DNA of 64,000 nt, taken from the NCBI GenBank assembly GCA_026929865.2, contig CM049408.1, positions 25,371,501 to 25,435,500 on the forward strand, in the 5' to 3' direction. Both the position numbers and the translations under genes were made by a program. The notes under the pieces are model-generated. The model made no database searches, was not told the DNA's origin, and worked only from the letters and a program-made list of their open reading frames with translations. Below are positions 13,501 through 23,341 of the stretch, one piece after another; within the stretch, counting starts at the first letter, position 1; every line of letters starts with the position of its first letter. Source of the stretch: Hyperoplus lanceolatus (Eukaryota; Chordata; Actinopteri; Uranoscopiformes; Ammodytidae).

Positions 13501-13637
13501 ATTTTGCCTATAACCATATGTGATGTCTGCAGGCGACTCACCTTATCAGGTTGGCTAATTTCAAACAGGTCCAGTCTGTTGTTGTTCCACTGTCTGATAA
13601 TATCGGCCAAGTTCCCTCGTTTTTCCTCTTCCGGCAT
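1583..13637 (-). CDS. Afadin-like protein (RA-DIL-PDZ-coiled coil), domain-reduced
   Basis: About 24 exons on the minus strand give an estimated 1200 residues, against about 1800 for mammalian afadin. The start MPEEEK at 13637 is chosen because LADIIRQWNNNRLDLFEISQP follows at the same place as in afadin; an in-frame ATG lies upstream at 13736. Clear exons: 13637-13542 and 12278-12086 (RA1), 11743-11637, about 11527-11400 (basic), about 11288-11223 and 11131-11054 (linker), about 10919-10713, 10229-10081, 9595-9500, 9358-9081 and 8970-8831 (DIL), 7041-6842, 6361-6265, 6177-6082, 5982-5913 and 5828-5751 (PDZ), 5212-5096, about 4980-4640, 4458-4319, 3620-2740 (PWKRDAQEKLEKQ coiled coil and acidic run), about 2284-2230, 2065-2010 and 1680-1583. 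The C terminus keeps the afadin block FKERQRLFS. Afadin links nectins to actin at adherens junctions. There is no room between the linker exons and DIL for the usual second RA and FHA domains. Confidence 0.88.
6451..6786. mobile_element. Short non-autonomous DNA transposon (TIR element)
   Basis: The two ends are inverted copies of each other (TTTAAAGGTGCACTTTATAA at the left against TTTTAAATGTGCACTATGCA read from the right), with about 330 bases between them and no coding capacity. It sits in the afadin-like intron immediately downstream of the exon near 6842. Confidence 0.55.
7540..7682. repeat. Partial copy of a TIR repeat shared with 47258-47505
   Basis: Its right part (attatattccatttctac, then TACACACTGCACCTTTAA) reappears in trip11 intron 14 at about 47430-47505. 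A complete copy there has both inverted ends, so this one is truncated on the left. It lies in an afadin-like intron. Confidence 0.5.
7684..8121. repeat. Direct repeat of 32 bases flanking about 375 bases
   Basis: The same 32-base stretch (containing TAGATCACTTCACATTG) is present at 7684-7715 and 8090-8121. The interval holds a 24-base G run. This looks like a local duplication or an insertion with a long target repeat. I cannot identify the interval. Confidence 0.5.
7848..7871. repeat. Homopolymer run of 24 G
   Basis: An uninterrupted G run followed directly by a T run, within an intron of the afadin-like gene. Its length is prone to polymerase slippage and sequencing error, so the exact count is not safe. 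Confidence 0.9.
8295..8374 (+). other. Possible antisense first exon with a strong splice donor
   Basis: On the plus strand an ATG in a good context (ACCATGG) opens a frame beginning MAPTSLFQFGSAEF that runs into a consensus donor, CTTAG|gtaagt. The upstream 150 bases are relatively GC-rich. It is antisense within an afadin-like intron. It may be a first coding exon of a buried transposon gene or a chance frame. I do not recognise the peptide and found no partner exon. Confidence 0.25.
10315..10572. mobile_element. TIR element, family X, copy 1
   Basis: About 60-base imperfect terminal inverted repeats (TTCTGGAGAATGCTTGTTGT at both ends, opposite orientation) enclose a short non-coding centre. 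The same ends bound a copy in trip11 intron 18 (about 49317-50322). It lies in the afadin-like intron between the DIL exons at 10713 and 10229. Confidence 0.65.
12785..12848 (+). repeat. Retroelement 3'-tail fragment
   Basis: The string GGCAATTCAAAGTGCTTTAC with its AT-rich lead-in resembles the 3' tail shared by many fish LINE/SINE families. It is short and lies just before an intact SINE. Confidence 0.4.
12873..13052 (+). mobile_element. tRNA-derived SINE with 8-bp target-site duplication
   Basis: The element starts with a tRNA-like head carrying an A-box-like GTGGTTAGAGCTTG and a B-box-like GGTTTAAATCC and ends in an A-rich tail. AAGACACT occurs on both sides, at 12865-12872 and 13053-13060, as expected for target-primed insertion. 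It lies in the first large intron of the afadin-like gene. Confidence 0.8.
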
Positions 13638-14082
13638 ATTTGAGAAATTAACCTCAAAGTTTCTATCTAGCTCGCTTCTGGAGATCTTCTCCGCAAAAAA
13701 AGGCAGTGGAATATCCTGTGAGAGAAAAGCTCTCATCTCTTCCCCGGGTATTGTATGTATATAGACCCCACCCCTTGTTCAGTCCATTCCCCATTAGTTT
13801 TAAACTCATTGTATTGTGCATTGAGTTCTTAAACATAATTGCCTACTTTATCCCCTCTCCAAGCCCCCTCGCCCCTCTGACCTCATCTAACGGGTCAGTG
13901 GAGCTTCGTTATGTGAGGCAAACAGTTTACTGATAATCTGTCACTGGCAAATGATTCCCATCTTTATAATTCAGCACAAAGTCATTTTCTCTTTAAACAT
14001 TTTCATATGCGCAAAAGGGCATGTTTTCATTAATTGACATCTTTTTACACAAGTTTAGATATCAACAAGTTATTATTTAACC
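13638..14082. other. Upstream region of the afadin-like gene
   Basis: This runs from the afadin-like start to the left boundary of the segmental duplication. It should hold the 5' UTR and promoter of the minus-strand gene. I see no CpG-rich stretch, TATA box or other element I can support. Confidence 0.4.
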
Positions 14083-15089
14083 ATGCTGCAGAAGTCATCA
14101 TGCTATAACAATGTGCAAAAGTTTCAAAAATAGTTTCATCATCACAATGAGAGACTTCCTCCCTCCATCCTCCTTTTCGCAGCGACACGGATATTTACGC
14201 TTGAGGGAATCGCACTTCTCATGCATACCATTGGTTTTCAACACAATTTTAAGACTTCCCAATCATTAATTTCTATGTATGTAGGGCAGCTTTTGTCATC
14301 TGCTCTGAAGCATTCTGGGTAAACCTACAATGGAACAAAAGCCTCAACCAAAACAACCCTTAATTATATATACAGTATAGCATTAAAATACAGAAACAAC
14401 AAGCGTATTGTTGTCTGCATGTTGGAAAATGAAGAAGATGTGCCTTTAACACTTGTTGATCCATTTGAGAAATCACTACAGCCCATCAGCAGAATCATTT
14501 TTATTTGCGTTTATGAAGTACAAAAACACCAGCAGTGTATAACTTTGTCAAGGTTACATGATCTTCCAAAACAGTTTGGACATTTTATAACAAACACTTA
14601 CTGTATTTAAGCAAAACTTATTTCTGATATTAAATCGTTCTTGACTGCAATAATGTATCTCAATACTGTTCTCTTGGCTGTGTTTTTAATCTCCTAACCA
14701 CCCCCCAAAACAAAACAAAAAAACAGAAGGGCTGCTTCCTTTCTATTTAATTTAAATCAATTAACAACATTGCTTTTGGGATATCCTGATAAATAACAGA
14801 CAGACAATATAGAATGAATAAAGAAAAGGGACCAACCATTTGCTCAAAGTGCATATGGTCCATAATCTAGACCACCATTTCCCAACACCTCATCCCCTCA
14901 CAGTGCCATTCTCACGTTAACACCTTCTAAAGCTTTAGAAACTTAAATGTATACAAGTGAGCAACACAACCACTGTCATGCATTTCGAAATAGTTTTCAC
15001 TGGCTGTAAATCAATACACAGGACTGTATGTGTATGGTAAACACAACACATTCAGTATGTAGAAAAGTATCCAATAATGTTCCAGCTCT

Positions 15090-18000
15090 TCAAGGCTGAA
15101 TTATAATCAGGCTGTTTCGCTCTGCTTCTTTGGACTTGTCTTCCCTCCTGTTAGAAAACACAAAGACACATTAAGGATTAAAGCGTGAACCTTTCTGCTG
15201 CACCTGCCTAATGCAACACTCACACTCTTCCTGCCAACTTCCCCCCATTCTTGACACCTTCTTCCTGTTGTTATGTCAGGAACACTTTTCTACATAATTT
15301 TTTCCCTTTGTCTTTCCGATACTCAAACGGTTTTGGGAAAAAGAGTTGCATTGGTTTTCTTCTTGTTGTTGGTTGGACACTCCTTGTAGTATTGGCAATT
15401 TAATTCTGGTTTGTTAATTTGCTCATTGTAATCTGCTATACATATCTTTAATAAGGTAAGTTAGTAGTAAAAATCAATGTACCGTCCTAGATTCTCCACA
15501 TCTTCTATGGTCTCTGGCAGGGCGACTCCGTTCATCTCGGGCAACATTATCACCAATCCACTGCACAGCAATGATATCACACCTGAAACAATATATATAT
15601 TTATTCGCCAATTTTACTGTTTTAAGCATGATAACAAGGTATCTAAAACATGTATTTGAAGAACTTGGTGGCAAGAAGAGGAAAGGCAAAAATGTACCAT
15701 AAAGAAAAAGAGGCAGCTCCTGCCAGATACTGGCCAGTCTGTAGAGAAGAAATGGTGCAACAATTGATCCGATGTCACTGGCTGATGAACATACTGACAC
15801 ACCCAAGTTTCTATAAGAAATTGAAAGGAAAATCAACAACAACAAAGGGAAAGGGACAATTCAGAATCTCTGACCTGGTAGAGCATGTTGTCTTCTTTTC
15901 ACAGACAAATTTTGCTCCATATTTTTCCATAATTTATTTCAGCATAAAGAAAATCGATCAACACTTATTGGTTTAATACCTAAGTGGTGTCGGATACATC
16001 TCTGTGTTTGCAAAGTTCAGCGTCTCATAGCCAAGGGCTACAGCAAACCTTCCGATTATTGCAATGGACTTTTTTAACCAGACAAAATCTGTATAAAAAA
16101 ACAGAAAAGACAAAATTAGGATGGAAATGGGAACCAAGTAGAAGAATCATCAAGAAAACCAAGATATATTTTCACCGGACTCCATGGACACCAGTCATCT
16201 GTAGCTACCGTTGGGGACGAAGGGGACTACTAGGCAGGCGATACCACCAGTGAGGTTGGAGACGGCCATGAGCGAGCGCCGCCCCACTCTGTTGACCAGC
16301 AGGTAGAAGACAACGCCCACGGGAAGCTCCACCAAAGCCGAGATAAAGAAATCCAAGAAGAGATTGCCACCAGTGATACCAAGCCGCAAGACCAGGCCTT
16401 GAAACACAACAGCACTTGTAAACCTGGATGAGAGGAATTTTCGCGTTATTTGTATTTTTGAAATTACAAGCATGCTGCGGAATGATTCATCACAACAACT
16501 TGCATCAAGATGACTTACCAGGCATAAGTTAAAATGAGTGTGTTTTTTCTCATGTTTGGCGTCTTTAACAAATCCATTACTGATACAGGATTTACTTCAT
16601 TCTTCTCCTCCAAAATAATTATCTGAAAAATATTATATTTAACATTTAATCAGATTAAGTCAATCATATTTATATAAATGCATTTTTAGTTGACACATAA
16701 GGTATACAAATATGAAAGCATGATACAAAGTCTTATAAAAAATATCGTCTTACCTCAGGAAGATTATGCGGTAAAGATCTTCCATTGCATTTTGCAATCT
16801 TAGCAACAACTCTCATGGCCTCTGTAGTTTGTTTTTGTGAGAACAGCCAGCGTGGAGATTCAGGAATGATCCTTTGCAAACACACAATGTCACCATCAGA
16901 GATAGCATGCAGATAAATAAAACATTTGCATGGAAATTATGAAGCAAACTATATTCATTTAATGTTTATTGTTTTTTCTTTATATTTTTTTGGCCATGTA
17001 AACAACTTTGAGTGCTCAGATGTGTTATATAAATCTCATGTATTATTATGTATTAGTATGTATACCAGTAGTATAAGATGAACAAGATGCAGGGCAAACT
17101 CATGACCAGCTGCAGAGTCCTCCAGGAGGACTGGAAGTAAGCCAGACCAGGCAGGAGGATCATGCCCACGGAGTAGAAAGTCCGATTCACCATGGGCACA
17201 AATCTCCTGTCATTTGATCCTAAGAACTCAAACACTGCATCAGAAAAAAATATGTTTTAGCAGACAGACTGACTTCTTACAGACATACAGTGCCTTGCAA
17301 AAGTATTCATACCCCTTGGAATTTTCCACATTTTATCACATTAAAACCACACATGTACATTTATTTTACTGTGATTTCATGTGATAGACCAACACAAAGT
17401 GGTGCATCATTGTGAAGTGGAATGAAAATGAAATATGGTTTTAATATTTTTTTATAAATAAAAAACTGAAAAGCGTGGCGTGCATAAGTATTCAGCCCCC
17501 CTGAGTCAATACGTTGTAGAACCACCTATCGCTGCACTAACAGCTCCAAGTATATTGGGGTATGTTTCCACCTCCAAATAGCTCAAGCTTCAGATTCAGC
17601 ATCAGATTGGATGGAGAGCCTCTGTCAACAGCAATTTTCAAGTCTTTCCAGATATTCTCAATTGTATTGAGGTCTGGACTTTGACTGGGCCATTCTAACA
17701 CATGGCTATGCTTTGATTTGAACCATTCCATAGTAGATATGGCTGTATGTTTAGGGTATTTAACCTTCTGGAAGGTGAACCTCCACCCAGTCTCAAGTCT
17801 TTTGCATACTCTAACAGGTTTTTCTGCCCTGTATTTGACTCCATCCATCTTCCCATCAACTCTGACCAGCTTCCCTGTACCTGCTGAAGAAAATAACCCC
17901 CAACGCATGATGCTGCTACCACCATGTTTCACAGGGGGGGTGGTGTGTATAGGGTGTTAGTTTTTCACCACACATTGCACTTTGCGTTAAGGCCAAAAAT

Positions 18001-20617
18001 TTCCTTTTTGGTCTCATCTGACCAGAGCACCTTCCTCCAACCCTTGCCACAAGCCATGCGGGGGACGCAGCATATTCATATTCATATTCAGACCAAACTT
18101 GAAGTTTTTGGCCTGAATGCAAAATGCAATGTGTGGCGGAAACTAACACTGCACATCACCCTATACACACCATCCTCACTGTGAAACATGGTGGTGGCAG
18201 TATCATGCTTTGGGGGTCCTGTTCTTCAGCAGGGACAGGGAAGCTGGTTAGAGTTGATGGAAGATGGATGGATCCAAATACAGGACAGAAAACCTGTTAG
18301 TCTGCAAAAGAGTTGAGACTGGGGTGGAGGTTCACCTTCCAGAGGGACAGCTAGCCTAAAAATACAGCCAGATCTACTATGGAATGGTTTAAATCAAAAT
18401 ATAGTAATGTGTTAGAATGGTCCAGTCAAAGTCCAGACCTCAATGCAATTGAGAATCTCTGGAAAGACTTGAAAATTGCTGTTCACAGACGCTCTCCATC
18501 CAATCTGATGCTAAATCTGAAGCTCAAGCTATTTTTTAAAGAAGAATGGGCAAAAATGTCAGTCTGTAGATGGGCAAAGGTGGTAGAGACATACTCCAAT
18601 AGATTTGCAGCTGTAATTACAGCGATAGGTGATTCTACAAAGCATTGACTCAGGGGGCTGAATACTTTTGCACGCCACACTTTTCAGTTTTTTATTTATA
18701 AAAAAAATGTAAAACCATGTTTCATTTTAATTTTCATTCCACTTCACAATTATGCGCCACTGTGTGTAGGTCTATCACATAAAATCCCAATAAGATAAAT
18801 GTAGCCGTGTGGTTTTTACGTGACTAAATGTCGAAAAATTTCAAGGGGTATGAATACTTTTGCAAGGCACTGTACATACAGCTCATACTTACATACAGTA
18901 TGTGTTTGTCAAAACGCAGATGATTGACAGACACAAGTTGTGAAATTAGGCTAGACTTACATCAATCAATGAAAAGATACATGACCCTGTTTATGACTCC
19001 AACATTTGTGAGTGAGTGTATTTCTAGTTAAAGAACTTTTGTGTTGTTTGCTGCTAGAAGGGAAGCAACATTTTATATTACAAAATCATCCAGTAATTGA
19101 ACATACCTAGTACAAAAGTGGCCGTCCATGCTCCCTTTCCGCAAAACCCTTGTAGAAATCGAAAAACTAGTAGCAGTGGGTACCATGGTGAGAGCATGAC
19201 CCCTATACCTGAGATACCAATTCCAAGCATTGATACAATGAAACATGGCTTTCGACCAAACCTATGAAAAACACAATGATTTTTTTATTAGTAATTAAAT
19301 ATGTCCTGTGCGGCTCAGTGGAAAATCTGAGGGGGAACATTTAAATCTACTGAATATTGCATAACAGACCTGTCTGCCAGGTAGCCAGTGACAAAAGCTC
19401 CAATAAAAAATCCAAATGCCAGGAAAACTTGATTCAGATCAGCGAGCCAAGATTTCTCACACACCAATGAGAACTAGGAAATAAAAGAGATATTTCATCC
19501 AAAGCTACAACTAATATTTGGATAGTTACTCAGGTAATTATGATTATGACAGTAATAAATAACTCAATGAAGGATACAGAAGGCTAAAATCTAAATTTGA
19601 CCAAGAAACCAAATCCAAATTTAAAATGTTACAGGAGGATAACAGTGTAAAGAGTTACAGGACTTTTTGACATAGGAAAAGCAATGTACTGTATCAGTGT
19701 ACCTCAGTGTCAACAAAACAAAGAAATTGTGTCGCAACACAGCTCGTGTGTGTTTTTTCTTGCTGTAGGACAGCTTGGCTCATGTGAACCGAAGTTCACA
19801 ATGTCACGTTACATGTGACTTATGTAGTACAGTGAGCTTTCACTTAGGTAAGGATGGGAGTCCTAATGCAAAAGCAACAAAATACAACCTATGTATACAA
19901 TTTATTTCCAGAAAAAGATGACAGCATTTTAGATTTCTCACACTAGTCAATCAATATAGTTTATTTAACCAGGTAAACAACTGATTGTGTTTAAAATCTA
20001 TTTTCTAAGACTAACCTGACCAAGAAAGCAGCCATATGATATAGTAAATAAGCACAACCAACACATACAATTCTCATAGACCACATTCTGCATCCAATTA
20101 AAATACAATACAGGATCAGGCACAAAAATATGAAGGTTAAAAAATGAGTACAATTTAAAATTAAAATAAATCAAACCAGGTCTATTTTATTGGTAGAAAG
20201 GCAGAAAGGAAAAGGTACCTCTGAAACAATCGTGCTCCGGCTTTTGTCAAAGACCCATCTACTGTCACAAGATGTCAACTGGGTTTCGTTAGAAGTCACT
20301 AGCCAGTCAGGTTCAGTGCAGTTGTTTTGGCTTTTGCTCCAGTCGATGCTGAACCTCTCACAGCGGCTAAAAGATCCTGACTCTTCAGATCGGGGAACCG
20401 TGACGTTCCTCACCTCCAGGTCCGTCCATCCACATTCCTCTTGGAGGCGCTCAGACCCCAGACTCTGACACCAGTGATCCGGAGTGTGCCCTAAGAAAAC
20501 TACCCCGACTAGTACAAAAGCGAAAAGTATCAACGGTAATGCACCAAGTGTAACAATTTTCTTCTGGAAAGGCCCAAAGTCTCCAACTTGCTCAAGGAGT
20601 TTGTCTACATTTGTCAT
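15090..20617 (-). CDS. slc22a2: SLC22A2-like organic cation transporter, copy A
   Basis: Eleven exons: 20617-20219, 19473-19370, 19261-19107, 17234-17066, 16871-16754, 16622-16519, 16423-16209, 16088-15980, 15810-15698, 15582-15483 and 15147-15090. All junctions are GT-AG and the frame is open for 547 residues (human OCT2 has 555). The start [17 protein letters not shown] aligns with the OCT2 start and has a good Kozak context; an ATG ten codons upstream is less likely. Family marks are the [13 protein letters not shown] loop with several N-glycosylation sites, the MFS motif ADRFGRKP, PESPRWL, and [10 protein letters not shown] with the TM11 aspartate known in OCTs. The family carries organic cations across plasma membranes by facilitated diffusion. 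OCT1/2/3 paralogue assignment is by similarity only. Intron 3 holds a 1.6-kb foldback transposon. Confidence 0.92.
17288..18872. mobile_element. Palindromic (foldback) Tc1/mariner derivative
   Basis: Both ends read CAGTGCCTTGCAAAAGTATT inwards and are flanked by TA (17286-17287 and 18873-18874), the Tc1 target duplication. The element consists of two head-to-head arms of about 790 bases meeting near 18075-18090. The left arm encodes the transposase C-terminal part on the minus strand ([20 protein letters not shown]). The right arm encodes the same part on the plus strand ([20 protein letters not shown]). No N-terminal DNA-binding part is present, so it is non-autonomous. It is absent from the matching intron of copy B. 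Confidence 0.88.
19948..20110 (-). repeat. LINE 3'-end relic in slc22a2 copy A intron 1
   Basis: The plus strand reads TTTATTTAACCAGGT, then AAAATCTATTTTCTAAGAC and CTGACCAAGA. The same arrangement is seen at the 3' end of the LINE at 61775-63252 and at about 27997-28160 in copy B. Because both copies carry it, insertion predates the duplication. Confidence 0.6.
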
Positions 20618-21003
20618 CTTGGCTGATTGTCTTAATTTTCGTAACAAGGCGATGACAGGTATTGAAGCTGCTCCACTCTGACTGAGAGTTTTTAGGAAGA
20701 GGAGACTATTTAAAGAGATGAGTGGGGCAAAGTCCCCCTTTCTTTCTCATCTTTGAACCTACTGGTCATCCGTTCTGTGTCTGTGATTTTGCACCACCGT
20801 GAGGTTGAACTATGTGGTTTTGAGTCTCATCACAATGATGAAATGTGGTACATACATTCACATTTTCTTCGGTATGAATTGTAATAACTTTGGCGATCCC
20901 TACTTTTTGCAGTCTTATTATTTTAACATGCAATAATGCAAAACTAAATACTAAGTCTTATGGAAGTTGCTTTCTTTAGATAACTTAATATTAGGTATAT
21001 TAT
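20618..21003. other. Upstream region of slc22a2 copy A
   Basis: This is the promoter-side flank of copy A, near-identical to copy B for about the first 180 bases (to about 20800) and more diverged further out. No TATA box or other element can be assigned with confidence. Confidence 0.4.
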
Positions 21004-21643
21004 TGTAGTGGAACAATGAGGTATTACCGTGGCCGAGTGGGCCATTGATTTCCACTGACATTTGATACTAGGAAGGAGACACCTCACCAGGCAAGGGAAA
21101 CGCGGAGAAGTAGGATCATGCTCTTAACAGGATTCACTTTATTCAAGGTTGACATCAAGGTACAGCTAGTAGACAGCTTCTACTATCAACACAGATGTTA
21201 CTTATTCATTACAAAAGAAAGGCTCTCGTTCAGATCTTATCTTATCCTATGTACCTAGCCTATCCTTAACTTGGGAGAAGGGGAGCCCCACCAGCAGCCA
21301 TCTTCCTCTGTCTCTGTGCGTGTATCTGTCTGTATGTGAGTGAGAGTGTGCATGTATGTTTGTGTGTATCTGTCTGTGTGTGAGTGAGAGTGTGCATGTG
21401 TGTATGTGTGTGTAACAGAGCTTATATCAAGCCATATTAGAACCTAGCTTCTTCTAATAGATATAGTCTATTCGTAGCCGGATGGTGCAATACGTGTTCC
21501 TATCTTTCTGCTGTGTCTTGCGACAGTTGTTGTTGTGCAGCTTGTGGCCTAAGGTCATTATGACCTATGTGGTTTTTCTGCTTGTCTCAAACCTTACTAA
21601 CTTCTTTTAAAATAATAACATATATATGTTGCAAATTCCTACA
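21004..21643 (-). mobile_element. Solo LTR (retroviral or LTR-retrotransposon fossil)
   Basis: A 640-base block begins TGTAGTGG and ends TTCCTACA, bounded by TTAT on both sides (21000-21003, 21644-21647). On the minus strand it holds an AATAAA followed by the terminal part, as LTRs do. A related block lies in the opposite orientation at 29608-30241. No internal coding region accompanies it, so it is a lone terminal repeat left by recombination. The family is uncertain; a 4-bp duplication with TGT...ACA ends fits endogenous retrovirus or Gypsy-type LTRs. It post-dates the segmental duplication because copy B lacks it at this place. Confidence 0.7.
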
Positions 21644-22109
21644 TTATCTTAGTGTCAAAGTGTATACCAATATTGCAAATAGTGTGTTCTGAGGACAGAC
21701 AATATGATTTAGGTTTCCAGTTACTAATTTATTTTTTAGTATCCAATAGAATGTTCAAATATGTTTATAGTACCCTATTTGTATATGCCGTAATGCCATA
21801 TGCTTGTAGTTTATCGAAGTGATTTAATATATTATATATGCTGTATTATATCGCAGAACCCCTTTAACAAAACCAGAGTAGCTTCTAGCTTGAGTAACAG
21901 ATGACACAGTTTGGGACTCTCAGCTGTCATAATGTAGGTTATTTAAAGTAAACATTAACCAAAAATGGAGCATTTCCGAGAAACAATATATACTTTAATT
22001 TACCAAATTTACTTTTTTTACCAAACGTTGAATTGGTAAATGTAAAAATTCTGAATCCAAGTAGTTTCTGTTGTAGTCACAGCAGCTCGCTGTGTTTTCC
22101 TCCTTCTGT

Positions 22110-22400
22110 CTGCCACTAGTGATGTTAGGTCTGAAACGAAAGCCCAGAAGCCTGTGTCGCGCAAAGGGGGCGTGTCCAGATTAAGCCTGTCTCAAGGCCT
22201 GTATCGTTTGTCACAGTACCACGTGACTAAAGACAAACGAAGCCCCGTTTTCTGAAATCATGCGACTGCCTCACTTTATATACTATCTATGCTCGCTACG
22301 TGAAATAAGCGAGCCACTACCGTAACGTACCAGCAGATGTCAGTATTCCTAAATGAGCTGTTAAATGGGGCTTTGTTGATCAGGCTTTTTGGTGAAGCAT
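22110..22400. repeat. Diverged relative of the adjacent hAT element
   Basis: It shares short blocks with the hAT at 22688-23341: GCGAAGCCCCG-like and CACGTGAC-like strings and the string CCAGCAGATGTCAGTAT. Ends and target duplication are not clear. Confidence 0.4.
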
Positions 22401-22679
22401 TTGGCCAGAAAGGGGGGGGACTGGCTGTCATGGGGCTCCAGGGAGAGAGCAACGGGGCAAGTCCAGGGAGTTGAGTGTGAGCAGGCTAGAGCAGGCAGGC
22501 AGAGGGGTCCGGGAGGAAGTGCTGGCGGGCGAGGGCTGGAGCTGGTGGCTGGAGTCAGGCCGGGAGAGCTGTGGCAGAAAAGACAGGAGTTAGCCAGGAA
22601 AAATGCAAAAAGCGGAGCTGCAAACAGGTTAGCTTAGAGAGAGGACTGACTGTGTGGAAACAGAATCTACAATCTGGCA
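22401..22679. other. GC-rich spacer of unknown nature
   Basis: A purine-rich, GC-rich stretch between the two hAT-like pieces, continuing beyond the hAT at 23350-23500. It is absent from the flanks shared by units A and B, so it belongs to the duplication junction. It resembles retroelement untranslated sequence in composition, but I recognise no family. Confidence 0.3.
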
Positions 22680-22687
22680 GTGTCTGG

Positions 22688-23341
22688 TAGTGATGGGTCG
22701 GGCAACACCGATGCGTCGGCGCATGTGTCGAGCTCATAGAGCGAAGCCCCGTGTCGGTGCGCGTATCGCTTTAAGAAAGTCACGTGACGATACAGTTGCA
22801 GTATCGCTTGTCGATGCGGCTCGTTGGGCGCGCCAAACTGTGTTTAAAAGGAAGCGCATCTGTGAACGGGATGCTTCTGTGCCAAAACAATCACGCATCA
22901 TTTCAAACGAAAATCTTGTCTGCAAGCCACAATGGAGCCAGAGAGAAAAATAAAAGTTTCCGCCGTGCGGGACCATTCTGATCTTATATCCGCAAATAAG
23001 GTATTTGTTTTTATTTCCTTGTAATTTCATATGGTTCTTCCCAGTTCCCACTTGATCTATCAGAACTCAACACCCCAACTTGCACTACAATATCAAAGAT
23101 ATTCAAACTTTGATTAAGATATGAAATATTACAATATAAAATACAATAAGTTAAATTATATTATTGTATAGCCTATCATGGTCATTAAATCAGTTGAGTC
23201 TGTCATTGGGTTGCCGGTAATGATTTTAAAGATCCAGCAGATGTCAGTATGGAGCAGCACAGTGACACAGTACCGACACAGTATCAATACAGTTTGGTAA
23301 TGTGTCGAAACGCTTCACGAGGCCTCATCGACCCATCACTA
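22688..23341 (+). mobile_element. hAT transposon, internally deleted, with 8-bp duplication
   Basis: The ends are TAGTGATGGGTCG and CGACCCATCACTA, perfect inverted repeats. They are flanked by GTGTCTGG at 22680-22687 and 23342-23349, the 8-bp duplication expected of hAT. Inside, an ATG at 22932 opens MEPERKIKVSAVRDHSDL and reaches a splice donor after AATAAG, as in the first exon of hAT transposases. The rest of the transposase is missing, so it is non-autonomous. Confidence 0.85.

Larger units (their letters stand above)
14083..22080. repeat. Segmental duplication, unit A
   Basis: The homology with unit B begins at the string CATGCTGCAGAAGTCATCAT (14083 here, about 23502 in B). It continues through the 3' flank, all 11 slc22a2-like exons with their introns, the promoter and the upstream flank. 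The last shared string is ACGTTGAATTGGTAAATGTA (about 22026 here, about 31151 in B). Indels and substitutions are spread along it except near exon 1. Unit A lacks the stretch that in B holds the last exon of the selenoprotein-L-like gene. Its private insertions are a foldback Tc1 (17288-18872) and a solo LTR (21004-21643). Confidence 0.88.

Noticed and set aside
22389-22637. 82-residue frame in GC-rich DNA
   Set aside because: Low-complexity Gly/Arg/Glu composition, no family resemblance, and it lies within junction repeats.
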